From contig NZ_KQ948662.1 in NCBI RefSeq assembly GCF_001514145.1, positions 1-34,404 of the forward strand: a stretch of DNA of 34,404 nt, written 5' to 3'. Within the stretch, counting starts at the first letter, position 1. Every line of letters starts with the position of its first letter. The notes beneath the pieces were generated by a model. That model was not told the origin of the DNA, made no database searches, and saw only the letters and a program-made list of their open reading frames with translations. Positions 14,832 through 22,920 of the stretch are shown here, in pieces. A program made the translations under genes and the position numbers. The DNA is from Streptomyces canus (GTDB taxonomy: Bacteria > Actinomycetota > Actinomycetes > Streptomycetales > Streptomycetaceae).

Positions 14832-15539
14832 ATGGACGTCATCGAGCTGCTCCCGCACCTGCACCTCCTGCGCTTCCCGGTCGGCCAGGCCTATCTCTGG
14901 CGCGACGGCGACGAGTGGACACTGATCGACGCCGGCCCGGCAGGATCCGCCGCGCCGATCGCCGCCTGCCTGCGAGGGCGCCTACGACGGATCGTGCTCA
15001 CCCACTTCCACGAGGACCATGTGGGCGGGGCGGGCGAGTTGGCCGCTCTGACCGGCGCCGAGGTGCTGGCACACCAGCTGGACGCGCCCGTCGTACGAGG
15101 CGAAGTACCGGGCCCGCCACCGGTGTTCGAGGACTGGGAGCGCCCCCTGCACGCGGAAGCACTACGGCACCTGCCGCAGGGCGAGTTCGAGAGGCCGTCG
15201 AAGCTCACGGAGCTGTCCGACGGTGATCTGCTCGACTTCGGCGGTGGGGCGCGGGTCGTCCATGTCCCGGGTCACACGCCCGGCAGTGTCGCGCTCCATC
15301 TCCCCGAGCACGGAGTGCTGTTCACCGGGGACGCCGTGGCCACCTCGCCTGTCGACGGGAACGTGATGCTCGGCGTGTTCAACGTCGACCGGTCCCAAGC
15401 CCTGCGCTCCTTCGAGAAGTTGGCGGAACTCGGGCCGGACCTGGCGTGCTTCGGCCACGGGGGACCGATCATGGGGCCATGGTCTCCCCCACCCGTCTCG
15501 GCACCCACTCCGACACCGCCACCTCCCTCGCCCTCCTGA
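14832..15539 (+). CDS. Metallo-beta-lactamase-fold hydrolase
   Basis: 235 residues. The metal motif is THFHEDHVGG with His58, His60, Asp62 and His63; His148 in VPGHTPGS, Asp167 in FTGDAV and His209 in FGHGGPI complete the di-metal site. It belongs to the broad glyoxalase II/MBL-hydrolase class, substrate unknown. The start has no strong ribosome site, and follows a terminator by about 12 bases, so transcription probably begins nearby. The C-terminal 20 residues (PWSPPPVSAPTPTPPPPSPS) are translated from the start of the overlapping next gene and look untypical for the family; the natural end would be near residue 215. Confidence 0.9.
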   Translation: MDVIELLPHLHLLRFPVGQAYLWRDGDEWTLIDAGPAGSAAPIAACLRGRLRRIVLTHFHEDHVGGAGELAALTGAEVLAHQLDAPVVRGEVPGPPPVFEDWERPLHAEALRHLPQGEFERPSKLTELSDGDLLDFGGGARVVHVPGHTPGSVALHLPEHGVLFTGDAVATSPVDGNVMLGVFNVDRSQALRSFEKLAELGPDLACFGHGGPIMGPWSPPPVSAPTPTPPPPSPS

Positions 15540-16585
15540 GCGACGACGCACTCGCCGACCTGGTGGCATCCGGCACACCGGCAGGCACCGGCGTCGGAGG
15601 ACGGGCGACCCTGCTGGAGGTGGACGGCGTACGGATCTTCGTGAAGCAGGTGCCGCTCACCGCCACCGAGCTCGAGCCGGACCACGTCCGCTCCACCGCG
15701 AACCTCTTCGATCTGCCGCCTCACTTCCACTACGGCATCGGCGCGATCGGCAGCCCCGGCTTCGGTGCCTGGCGTGAGCTGGCCGTGCACGAGATGACGA
15801 CCCACTGGGTGCGCTCGGGCAGCTTTCCGGGCTTCCCGCTGCTGCACCACTGGCGGGTGCTGCCCGGCCCCCCGCAGCCGCTCCACGCCGAACTCGCCGA
15901 CGTGGAGCGGTGCGTGGCCTACTGGGGCGGTGGCCGCGAGCGCGTCGAGGCCCTGCGCACGGCGTCCGCGAGCCTGACCCTGTTCCTGGAGTACCTGCCG
16001 CACACCCTGCACGACTGGTTCTCCGCCCAACTGCGCACGGAGAACGCCGAGTCGGCCTGCGCCCTCGTGGAGCAGGGCCTCGAAGCCGTCACCGACTTCC
16101 TCCGTGAACAGCGGCAACTCATCCACTTCGACGCCCACTTCGGCAACATCCTCACCGACGGACACCGGCTCTACCTGACCGACTACGGACTGTCACTGTC
16201 GAGCCACTTCCGACTCGCCGCACAGGAACGCGACTTCTACGACCGCCACCAGGCCTACGACCGCGCCTACGCCCTCTCCTATCTGGTGCACTGGCTGGTC
16301 GTCGACCAGTACGGCCTCGGCCGGGACGAGCGCGAGGAGTTCATCCGCGCATGCGCCGACGGCAGGCACCCCGAGCAGATCCCCGCGGCAGCGGCCGCAC
16401 TCACCTCTCGGCACGCCCGGCTGGCCGTCGTGGTCGGCGACTTCAACCGGCGCATGGAACAGGAGAGCAGGCTCACCCCGTACCCTCACGACGACGTCGA
16501 GGCGCTGTCCTCCAGTGCGGTCAGGGCCGGATCGAGCACGATGTCCTCCGCGCGGGCCTCGACGCTCGGCTCCTCCGGGAAGTGA
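15479..16585 (+). CDS. Protein-kinase/aminoglycoside-phosphotransferase-fold protein
   Basis: 368 residues. Kinase-fold residues are Lys56 in RIFVKQVPL, the catalytic loop HFDAHFGNIL (His216, Asp218, Asn223) and the metal-binding Asp235 in LTDYGLSL. The sequence resembles small-molecule or protein kinases of the APH/PKL superfamily, not a standard Ser/Thr kinase; Streptomyces homologues are usually annotated only as protein kinase family. The start at ATG 15479 overlaps the MBL gene by 61 bases. The last 34 residues are Ser-rich and are read antisense to the 3' end of the ABC ATPase gene. The substrate is unknown. Confidence 0.7.
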   Translation: MVSPTRLGTHSDTATSLALLSDDALADLVASGTPAGTGVGGRATLLEVDGVRIFVKQVPLTATELEPDHVRSTANLFDLPPHFHYGIGAIGSPGFGAWRELAVHEMTTHWVRSGSFPGFPLLHHWRVLPGPPQPLHAELADVERCVAYWGGGRERVEALRTASASLTLFLEYLPHTLHDWFSAQLRTENAESACALVEQGLEAVTDFLREQRQLIHFDAHFGNILTDGHRLYLTDYGLSLSSHFRLAAQERDFYDRHQAYDRAYALSYLVHWLVVDQYGLGRDEREEFIRACADGRHPEQIPAAAAALTSRHARLAVVVGDFNRRMEQESRLTPYPHDDVEALSSSAVRAGSSTMSSARASTLGSSGK

Positions 16586-17577
16586 CAGGCCGTCAGGTGA
16601 CCCTCCGCGTTCCCCGCCAGCCGCACCAGCGGCGGCTCCTCGGTGGCGCACCTGTCCTGGGCCTTCCAGCAGCGGGTACGGAAGCGGCAGCCGGACGGCG
16701 GGTCCACCGGCGAGGGCACGTCCCCGGCGAGCCGGATGCGCTCGCGGCGGCGGACGCCGTCCGGATCGGCCTCGGGCACCGCGGACAGCAGGGCATGGGT
16801 GTAGGGGTGCCTCGGCCGCGTGTACAGCGTCTGCCGGTCGGCGACCTCGACGATCTTGCCGAGGTACATCACCGCGACCCGTTCGCAGAAGTGCCGTACG
16901 ACAGCGAGGTCATGGGCGATGAAGACGAACGCGATGCCGAACTCCCGCTGGAGGTCCTGGAGCAGGTTGACGATCTGCGCCTGGATGGAGACGTCCAGCG
17001 CCGACACCGGTTCGTCGGCCACGATGAGCTTGGGCCGCAGGGCGAGCGCGCGGGCGATCCCGATGCGCTGGCGCTGGCCGCCGGAGAACTCGCTCGGGTA
17101 GCGGTTGTAGTGCTCGGGGCTGAGGCCGACCGTCTCCAGCAGTTCCTGGGCGCGCTTCTTGTGGCCCTGCGGCGGGTTGATGCCGTTGAGCCGCATCGGC
17201 GTCTCGACGATCGTGCCGACCGTGTGCCGGGGGTTCAGTGAGGAGTACGGGTCCTGGAAGATCATCTGGAGGTTCCGGCGAGCCTCCTTCATACGGTTCT
17301 CCGGGGTGTGGGAGATGTCCTCGCCGTCGAACACGACCTTCCCGGCCGTGGGTTCCAGCAACCGGGTGACCAGGCGCCCCGTCGTCGACTTGCCGCAGCC
17401 GGACTCGCCGACCAGCCCGAGCGACTGGCCCGCACCGACCGTGAAGTCGATCCCGTCGACGGCGTGCACGGCGCCGATCTGCCGCTGGAAGACGATGCCG
17501 TGGCGGATCGGGAAGTGCTTGGTGAGGCCGCTGACTTCGAGCAGGTGCTCCCCGGCTGCGGGCTGAGTGGTGCTCAC
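16486..17577 (-). CDS. Dipeptide/oligopeptide ABC transporter ATP-binding protein (DppF/OppF-like)
   Basis: 363 residues, start GTG 17577 with AGGAG six bases upstream. Walker A GESGCGKST, signature SGGQRQRIGIARAL and Walker B LIVADEP are intact, with the switch histidine in FIAHDLAVV. The C-terminal oligo_HPY region, including GCRFRTRCWKAQDRC, is typical of peptide importers. It energises the permeases together with the ATPase upstream (26-base gap), and is the last gene of the leftward operon. Its 3' 100 bases overlap the convergent kinase-fold gene. Confidence 0.93.
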   Translation of the reverse strand: MSTTQPAAGEHLLEVSGLTKHFPIRHGIVFQRQIGAVHAVDGIDFTVGAGQSLGLVGESGCGKSTTGRLVTRLLEPTAGKVVFDGEDISHTPENRMKEARRNLQMIFQDPYSSLNPRHTVGTIVETPMRLNGINPPQGHKKRAQELLETVGLSPEHYNRYPSEFSGGQRQRIGIARALALRPKLIVADEPVSALDVSIQAQIVNLLQDLQREFGIAFVFIAHDLAVVRHFCERVAVMYLGKIVEVADRQTLYTRPRHPYTHALLSAVPEADPDGVRRRERIRLAGDVPSPVDPPSGCRFRTRCWKAQDRCATEEPPLVRLAGNAEGHLTACHFPEEPSVEARAEDIVLDPALTALEDSASTSS

Positions 17578-17603
17578 GGCATGCTCCTGTTCGTCCGCCG
17601 CGG

Positions 17604-18680
17604 TCACTGCGCGGTCCCGGCAGCCGTACGCAGGCGGATCTCTTGCCTGGTCTCGGGGGTGAGGTGGCAGGCGGCGAGGTGCCGGCCGGTGCCGGGGACG
17701 GCCACCAGTTCGGGCCGCTCTGTCGCACAACGCCCCTCCGGCACCCAGCCCTTGTAGGTGCAGCGGGGATGGAAGGCGCAGCCTCCGGGAGGATTGATGA
17801 GGCTGGGCGGTGACCCGGCGATCGGGTTCAGCCGCCGTTCGACGTCCCCGGTGATCTGCGGCATGGACTCCAACAGCCCCCAGGCGTAGGGGTGCTGGGG
17901 TTCCTTGAGTACGTCGTGCACGGTGCCGTACTCGATACGGCGGCCGCCGTACATCACGAGGATGTCGTCCGCGATGTCGGCCACCACACCGAGGTCGTGG
18001 GTGATGAGGATGACGGCGGAGCCGAACTCCTCCTGGAGATCGCGGATCAGGTCCAGGATCTGTGCCTGGACGGTCACGTCCAGGGCCGTCGTGGGCTCGT
18101 CCGCGATGAGCAGTTCGGGGTCGCAGACCAGGGCCATGGCTATCATGGCGCGCTGACGCATGCCGCCGGAGAACTGATGGGGATAGTCCCGGATGCGGCG
18201 TTCGGGCTGCGGGATGCCGACCCGTTTCAGCATCTCCACGGCACGCTCCCGGGCCTCCTTCTTCGAGACCCTGTGGTGGACACGGTAGGCCTCGGCGATC
18301 TGGGCGCCGACGGTGAAGTAGGGGTGCAGGGCGGACAGCGGGTCCTGGAAGATCATGGAGACGGTCCGGCCGCGCAGCGCGCGCATGTCGTGCTCCGGAA
18401 GGGCGACCAGGTCCCTGCCGTCCAGCCGGATCTCCCCGGAGACGACTGCGCGCGTGCCCTTGTGCAGCCCGAGCAGGGCCAGCGAGGTGACCGACTTCCC
18501 CGAGCCGGACTCGCCGACGATGCCGAGGGTGCTGCCCTTGTCCAGGGTGAACGAGACGCCGTCGACGGACTTGACGATCCCGTCCTCGGTCGGGAAGTGC
18601 ACGCGCAGGTCCCGTACGTCGAGGAAAGGGGCGGCCGCGGGATCGACGTCCGCCGGTTGCGGTGAGGTCTGGAGGGACAC
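17604..18680 (-). CDS. Dipeptide/oligopeptide ABC transporter ATP-binding protein (DppD/OppD-like)
   Basis: 358 residues from GTG 18680, with AAGGAA upstream; an earlier start at 18725 would overlap the permease gene. Walker A GESGSGKS, signature SGGMRQRAMIAMAL, Walker B LLIADEPTTALD and HDLGVVADIADD are complete, and the oligo_HPY motif GCAFHPRC with a later GRCATE follows. It forms a heterodimer with the ATPase downstream. It follows permease B by 28 bases. Confidence 0.93.
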   Translation of the reverse strand: MSLQTSPQPADVDPAAAPFLDVRDLRVHFPTEDGIVKSVDGVSFTLDKGSTLGIVGESGSGKSVTSLALLGLHKGTRAVVSGEIRLDGRDLVALPEHDMRALRGRTVSMIFQDPLSALHPYFTVGAQIAEAYRVHHRVSKKEARERAVEMLKRVGIPQPERRIRDYPHQFSGGMRQRAMIAMALVCDPELLIADEPTTALDVTVQAQILDLIRDLQEEFGSAVILITHDLGVVADIADDILVMYGGRRIEYGTVHDVLKEPQHPYAWGLLESMPQITGDVERRLNPIAGSPPSLINPPGGCAFHPRCTYKGWVPEGRCATERPELVAVPGTGRHLAACHLTPETRQEIRLRTAAGTAQ

Positions 18681-18708
18681 GGGGTTTTCCTTGCTGCGGT
18701 GAGGGGGC

Positions 18709-19701
18709 TCAGGCGAGGCGGACACGGGGGTCGACGAGGCCGTAGACCACGTCGACGACCACGTTGGCGAGCACGACGAAGGTGGCCGCGAAGAGCGTGG
18801 TGCCGAGGATGACGGGCAGGTCGGAGTTCTGCACCGAGTCGACCGCGAGCTTGCCGATGCCGTTGATGCCGAACACCGACTCGGTGATGACCGCGGAGCC
18901 GCCGATCAGCGAGCCGACGTCCATGCCGAAGATGGTGAGGATCGGGGTGATGGCGGCCCGCAGGCCGTGCTTGAGGACGACCTTGCCGCTGGACAGGCCC
19001 TTGGCCCGGGCGGTGCGCATGTAGTCCTCGGCGAAGACCTCCAGCATGGAGGAGCGGGTGAGCCGGGTGTACAGCGCGAGGTAGACGATGACCAGGGTGG
19101 CCCACGGCAGGATCAGACCCTCGAACCAGGCGCTCGGGTCCTGGGTGATCGGGGTGTAGCCGGAGGCGGGCAGGATCTGCCACTTGTCGACGAACAGGTA
19201 GAGCAGCAGCAGCCCGACGAAGTAGATCTGCACGGAGACACCGAGCAGGGCGAGTCCCACCGCCGCCTTGTCGGCGGCCTTGCCCCGGCGGACGGCGGCG
19301 AGCGTGCCGAGGCCGACGCCCAGGATAAGGAAGAACACCGCGGCGCCGAGCCCGAGCGAGAGGTCCGCGGGGAAGTCGCCCAGCAGGGTGCTGAGGACGG
19401 GGGTGTCGGTCTGGAAGGAGATGCCGAGGCAGGGCGCGCCGCAGTGCACGCGCAGGCTCTGGTCTCCGTAGTCACGGCCGACGAAGAGGCCCTTGAAGAA
19501 CTCCCAGAACTGGGTGAGGAAGCTCTTGTCGAGCCCGAGCGAATGCTTGATCTCGGTCAGCCGGGAGGGCGAGCAGGTCTTGCCGCAGGCCAGGAGTGCG
19601 GGATCGGACGGCAGCGCGAAGAAGATCACGAAGGTGATCACGGTGATCACCAGCAGGATCGCGGCCGCTGCCAGCAGGCGCCGGATGAGGTAACGAACCA
19701 T
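18709..19701 (-). CDS. Peptide ABC transporter permease (DppB/OppB-like)
   Basis: 330 residues with six hydrophobic segments: the first immediately at the N-terminus (YLIRRLLAAAAILLVITVIT), then five after a long extracytoplasmic loop. The coupling loop with the EAA-like motif is visible (TRLTRSSMLEVFAEDYMRTARAKGL). The loop between TM1 and TM2 has two Cys pairs (ACGKTCSP and HCGAPCLG), which may form disulfides outside the membrane; this seems typical of actinobacterial members. ATG 19701 lies 72 bases after the binding-protein gene. Confidence 0.93.
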   Translation of the reverse strand: MVRYLIRRLLAAAAILLVITVITFVIFFALPSDPALLACGKTCSPSRLTEIKHSLGLDKSFLTQFWEFFKGLFVGRDYGDQSLRVHCGAPCLGISFQTDTPVLSTLLGDFPADLSLGLGAAVFFLILGVGLGTLAAVRRGKAADKAAVGLALLGVSVQIYFVGLLLLYLFVDKWQILPASGYTPITQDPSAWFEGLILPWATLVIVYLALYTRLTRSSMLEVFAEDYMRTARAKGLSSGKVVLKHGLRAAITPILTIFGMDVGSLIGGSAVITESVFGINGIGKLAVDSVQNSDLPVILGTTLFAATFVVLANVVVDVVYGLVDPRVRLA

Positions 19702-19731
19702 GTCGTGCTGGACCCTGACGTGAGAGGGGGT

Positions 19732-19759
19732 GCCCGCCGGCCGGGGACCGCCGGCGGGC
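19732..19759 (-). terminator. Intra-operon hairpin after the binding-protein gene
   Basis: A perfect 10-bp stem (GCCCGCCGGC at 19732-19741 with its complement at 19750-19759) around an 8-base loop lies between the binding-protein and permease-B genes. Such hairpins in ABC operons often stabilise or partly terminate the transcript, giving more binding protein than permease. No T tract is present, so it is unlikely to stop all transcription. Confidence 0.6.
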
Positions 19760-19773
19760 CGAGGAGGGGTGCG

Positions 19774-21441
19774 TCAGCTCTTGACGTACACGTGGACGAG
19801 GCTGGGCTCGGCGAGGATGGTGTCCGGGATGACCCCGCCGACCTTGGAGCCCGCCAGTTCGCTGAAGTTCATGTACATCAGCGGGACCACCGCGGCGTCC
19901 TTCATGATCTGCTCGTCCAGGGCGCCGTAGGCGGCGTTGGCCTGCTTGACGTCGGTCATCTTGGCGATCTTGTCGATCTGCGCGTTGACCGCGGGGTCGT
20001 TCAGGTACGCCAGGTCCTGGTTGGACTGCGGCAGCTTGGCGATCTGCCGTCCGTCGAAGAGCACGGGCAGCACGGTGGAGGCGTTCGGCCAGTCCGCGAT
20101 CCAGTCGCCCCAGGTCAGGTCGTACTGGTTCTTCACGTTGTCGATGTTGCTGAAGTAGTTCGCCGCGTCGATCGGGGTGATGTTCACGGTGATGCCGATC
20201 TTCCCGAGCGAGGTCTTCACCGCGTCACCGAAGTGCTCCAGGGTCGGTGTGTTCTCCACCGCCAGCGACATGGTGAGCTTGGGGTTCCCGGCCTGCTTCA
20301 TCAGCGCCTTGGCCTTGGTGAGGTCGCCCGCGGGGTTGGTGCTGTAGAGGTTGAACTTCTGGTAGCCGCCGATACCGGGGCTGATCATGGTGCTCGCGTA
20401 GTCGCCGTACGCCGAACCGCCGAACGCGCCGCGGACGGTGGTCTTGTCGATCGCGTCCTCGATGGCCTGACGGACCTTCAGGTCCTTGACCCGGGTGGTG
20501 TTGATCGCGAGGTAGTTGATGCCCGGGGCCGGGATCTTGTAGAGGCGTGACTTCAGTGACGGGTCGCTGGAGATCGTCGTCAGGTCGGAGCCCGCGATCG
20601 GCCACTGCATGATCGAGGTCTGGGCGGTGCCGGCGTCGGACTTGATCTGCTGGTCGATCGCCGACTGGTCCTGGCCGAGTTTCACGTCGATCTCATTGAC
20701 GTTCTGCTGCCGGATCGGGTCGGTCGACTGCTTCCAGTGCGTGTTCTTGACGAGGACGACTTCCTTGTTCTTGGTGTACGACTTGATCATGTACGGCCCG
20801 TCGGACCAGACGTGTGTGTCGTACGTGGCCCCCGTGTCATGGGCCTTGGGCACCCCGGACCAGCCGGGCATGGCGGTCGTCTCGTTGAAGTCGGCGACGG
20901 GCTGGCCGAGATGGAACACGATCGTGGACGCGTCGGGCGTCTGGATGGAGGCGAGCTCCTTGCCCGAGTAGGGCCCCTTGTAGGAGGAGCCGCCGACCAG
21001 CCACTGACTGGCGTACGGCGGACCGCCGTTGATGTCGGGCGAGAAGGTCCGCTCGACGCCGTACTTGACGTCCTGCGCCGTGACCGGCGTGCCGTCCTGC
21101 CACACGACGCCCTTGCGCAGGTGGAAGGTCCACACCGTGTCGCCCTCGCTGGGCGTTCCGGTGTCGGTGGCCAGATCGCCGACGAGCTTGGGCTGGGAGC
21201 CCGTCTCGTCCCATCCGGTCAGGGTGCGCACGATCTCCTGGTCCATGCTCGAACCCTCGGTCGTGTAGGTGCGCTGGGGGTCGAGGTGGTCGAAGTCGGC
21301 GTGGTCGAGGACGGTCAGCGTGCCGCCCTTGGTCGGGGAGCCGCTCCCGGTGGTGCTGGAGGAGCCCCCGCATGCGGTGGCCCCCAGGGCGATCGCCACG
21401 GCGGTGGCCGCGAGCGCGATCGAGCGCCTTCTGCGCGTCAT
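19774..21441 (-). CDS. Peptide ABC transporter substrate-binding lipoprotein (family 5)
   Basis: 555 residues. It has a lipoprotein signal: basic MTRRRR, a hydrophobic core and the lipobox ATAC with Cys24 as the lipid-modified residue, followed by a Gly/Ser-rich tether. The mature part is an SBP_bac_5 domain with LTVLDHADFDHLDPQRTYT at its start, typical of DppA/OppA-like proteins that bind peptides, nickel chelates or other oligomeric ligands. It is the second gene of the operon. ATG 21441 has GGAG upstream. A hairpin downstream (19732-19759) may raise its relative expression. The ligand cannot be deduced. Confidence 0.93.
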   Translation of the reverse strand: MTRRRRSIALAATAVAIALGATACGGSSSTTGSGSPTKGGTLTVLDHADFDHLDPQRTYTTEGSSMDQEIVRTLTGWDETGSQPKLVGDLATDTGTPSEGDTVWTFHLRKGVVWQDGTPVTAQDVKYGVERTFSPDINGGPPYASQWLVGGSSYKGPYSGKELASIQTPDASTIVFHLGQPVADFNETTAMPGWSGVPKAHDTGATYDTHVWSDGPYMIKSYTKNKEVVLVKNTHWKQSTDPIRQQNVNEIDVKLGQDQSAIDQQIKSDAGTAQTSIMQWPIAGSDLTTISSDPSLKSRLYKIPAPGINYLAINTTRVKDLKVRQAIEDAIDKTTVRGAFGGSAYGDYASTMISPGIGGYQKFNLYSTNPAGDLTKAKALMKQAGNPKLTMSLAVENTPTLEHFGDAVKTSLGKIGITVNITPIDAANYFSNIDNVKNQYDLTWGDWIADWPNASTVLPVLFDGRQIAKLPQSNQDLAYLNDPAVNAQIDKIAKMTDVKQANAAYGALDEQIMKDAAVVPLMYMNFSELAGSKVGGVIPDTILAEPSLVHVYVKS

Positions 21442-21521
21442 TGGGTGATACTCCGTTTCTTTTACGGCTCGGCGGTGCGACCCGAGTGGGGCCGTGCGTG
21501 CCGGTGTTGAAGGGGACCGCG

Positions 21522-22550
21522 TCAGCTTCGGGCCGCGCGGGGATCGAGGGCGTCCCGGACTCCGTCTCCGAGGAGGTTGAGCCCGAGGACGAGGACCAGG
21601 AGCAGGACGCCGGGGACGAACAGGTACATCGGGTCCTGGAGGAAGTACTGGGAGGCGTCCGACAGCAGCGCCCCCCAGTCCGGGTTGGGCGGGATGACAC
21701 CCACGCCGAGGTAGGACAGGGCCGCCTCGGTGGTGATGTTCTGCGGGACGGCCAGCGCGAAGGAGATCAGGACCGGGGCCCACAGGTTCGGCAGCAGTTG
21801 CCGGAAGAGGATGTGCCACCGGCCGGCGCTCATGATTCGCGCGGCGTCGACGAACTCCCGTTCGCGCAGCGACAGGACCTGCCCGCGCACCAGCCGGGCG
21901 GTGTAGGCCCAGGCGAACACCGCGATGTTGAGGACGAGGACCAGCAGCCGGAGGTTCTCGTCGGTGCCGCCGTGGCTGTTGGTCTGCATCGCGTTCTGGA
22001 TGACCGGGGTCAGCGCGATGATGAACAGCAGCTGCGGGAAGGCCAGCATCACGTCCATGATCCGCGACAGCACGGAGTCGACCCAGCCGCCGGAGTATCC
22101 CGCCGCGAGGCCCGCCACGACACCGACGACGGTGGACAGCACGGCCGAGGCGAAGCCGACGAGGAGCGAGGTGCGCAGGCCGTAGACGATCCGGGCGAAC
22201 AGGTCGTAGCCCGTGCCCGGTTCGACCCCCAGCAGGTGGGTGAGGCCTATGCCGCCCAGGGCGCCGCGCGGGAAGTTGCCGGTGTCCGGGTCGATCGCCT
22301 TGCCGTCGGGGGTGATCGGCCCCCAGCCGGTGATCGCCGTCAGGACCGGAGCCAGCAGCGCGACCAGGATGAACAGGACGGTGATCACGAACGCGATCAG
22401 GGTGACCTTGTCCCGTCTGATGCGCCGCCAGGCCATACGGGCGGGCGAACGCCCGGTGATGACCGTGCCGTCGCTCCGCGGGTGCGGCGACGGTTCACCG
22501 GCCTGCGTGGTGCCGGTGTCGGCGGGCATCGGCTGCTGTTGCGTCGTCAT
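21522..22550 (-). CDS. Peptide ABC transporter permease (DppC/OppC-like)
   Basis: 342 residues. It has a 40-residue polar N-terminus, then a first TM (VTLIAFVITVLFILVALLAP), a typical DppC extracytoplasmic loop, and further TMs with the EAA-like motif LREREFVDAARIMSAGRWHI. It is the first gene of the five-gene leftward operon and is followed by the lipoprotein gene after 80 bases. The start at ATG 22550 overlaps the stop of a possible 25-codon leader ORF (ATGA). A promoter is predicted about 140 bases upstream. Confidence 0.92.
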   Translation of the reverse strand: MTTQQQPMPADTGTTQAGEPSPHPRSDGTVITGRSPARMAWRRIRRDKVTLIAFVITVLFILVALLAPVLTAITGWGPITPDGKAIDPDTGNFPRGALGGIGLTHLLGVEPGTGYDLFARIVYGLRTSLLVGFASAVLSTVVGVVAGLAAGYSGGWVDSVLSRIMDVMLAFPQLLFIIALTPVIQNAMQTNSHGGTDENLRLLVLVLNIAVFAWAYTARLVRGQVLSLREREFVDAARIMSAGRWHILFRQLLPNLWAPVLISFALAVPQNITTEAALSYLGVGVIPPNPDWGALLSDASQYFLQDPMYLFVPGVLLLVLVLGLNLLGDGVRDALDPRAARS

Positions 22551-22624
22551 CGTGCGGACGTCCCGGGTATGTGCTGGGGCTGGCGCGGAGTTTTCGCCGT
22601 CGCCGGCGGACAGGGTCTCGTCAT
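22547..22624 (-). CDS. Possible 25-residue leader ORF before the peptide-importer operon
   Basis: An ATG at 22624 opens a 25-codon frame rich in Pro, Thr and Arg whose TGA overlaps the permease ATG (sequence ATGA). The Shine-Dalgarno-like AGGGAA is about 12 bases from the ATG, which is rather far, so real translation is uncertain. If translated, it would couple translation of the first permease gene to the leader. No recognisable attenuator hairpin is seen. Confidence 0.3.
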   Translation of the reverse strand: MTRPCPPATAKTPRQPQHIPGTSAR

Positions 22625-22691
22625 GGGGCTGTTGGTTCCCTGAGGGAAGGCGTCGGTCGCCGGCCGTTGTCGGCGCCGTGAGACTGAGCGG

Positions 22692-22721
22692 ACTGTCGCA
22701 ACACGCCGAGAGGCCGGTCAA
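22692..22721 (-). promoter_or_regulatory. Promoter for the peptide-importer operon
   Basis: On the minus strand TTGACC (22721-22716) is followed after 18 bases by GACAGT (22697-22692). The predicted start site is near 22685, giving a leader of about 135 bases before the permease start at 22550. This leader holds the small ORF at 22547-22624. Confidence 0.45.
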
Positions 22722-22880
22722 GGCAGGAATTGACCGAAAAGGGGATTGTTTGCGCTCGTTGCCAAGAGTTGACGAGGGCGGGACGTTTCGTTAGCTCTGG
22801 CATGGAGGTATCGCGACGATTCCCTTGGCGGGTTCTCGCCCTCCGCTTGCCTGAGTCGAACATGCCTCGAACGTGGCGAA

Positions 22881-22909
22881 GCCCCGTCGGCACCGCATGC
22901 CGACGGGGC
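22881..22909 (-). terminator. Terminator after the TmrB-Nudix gene
   Basis: A perfect 12-bp stem (22881-22892 and 22898-22909) with a 5-base loop lies 12 bases past the stop of the leftward Nudix gene. No T tract follows. It also lies between two leftward transcription units and should isolate the peptide operon. Confidence 0.75.
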
Positions 22910-22920
22910 CTCCCCGGACG

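Larger units (their letters stand above)
22551..22920. other. 370-base region without an established gene
   Basis: Between the first permease gene and the TmrB-Nudix gene. It contains the operon promoter (22692-22721), the possible leader ORF (22547-22624) and the Nudix terminator (22881-22909). The stretch 22722-22880 is comparatively A+T-rich with a TTGACG at 22762-22785 region but no clear start codon, operator or RNA structure. Short open frames there lack ribosome sites and codon bias. Confidence 0.5.

Noticed and set aside
18967..20550. 527-codon plus-strand frame opposite the permease and lipoprotein genes
   Set aside because: Antisense shadow; Gly/Val/Arg/Asp-rich with no domain; the leftward genes have full motifs.
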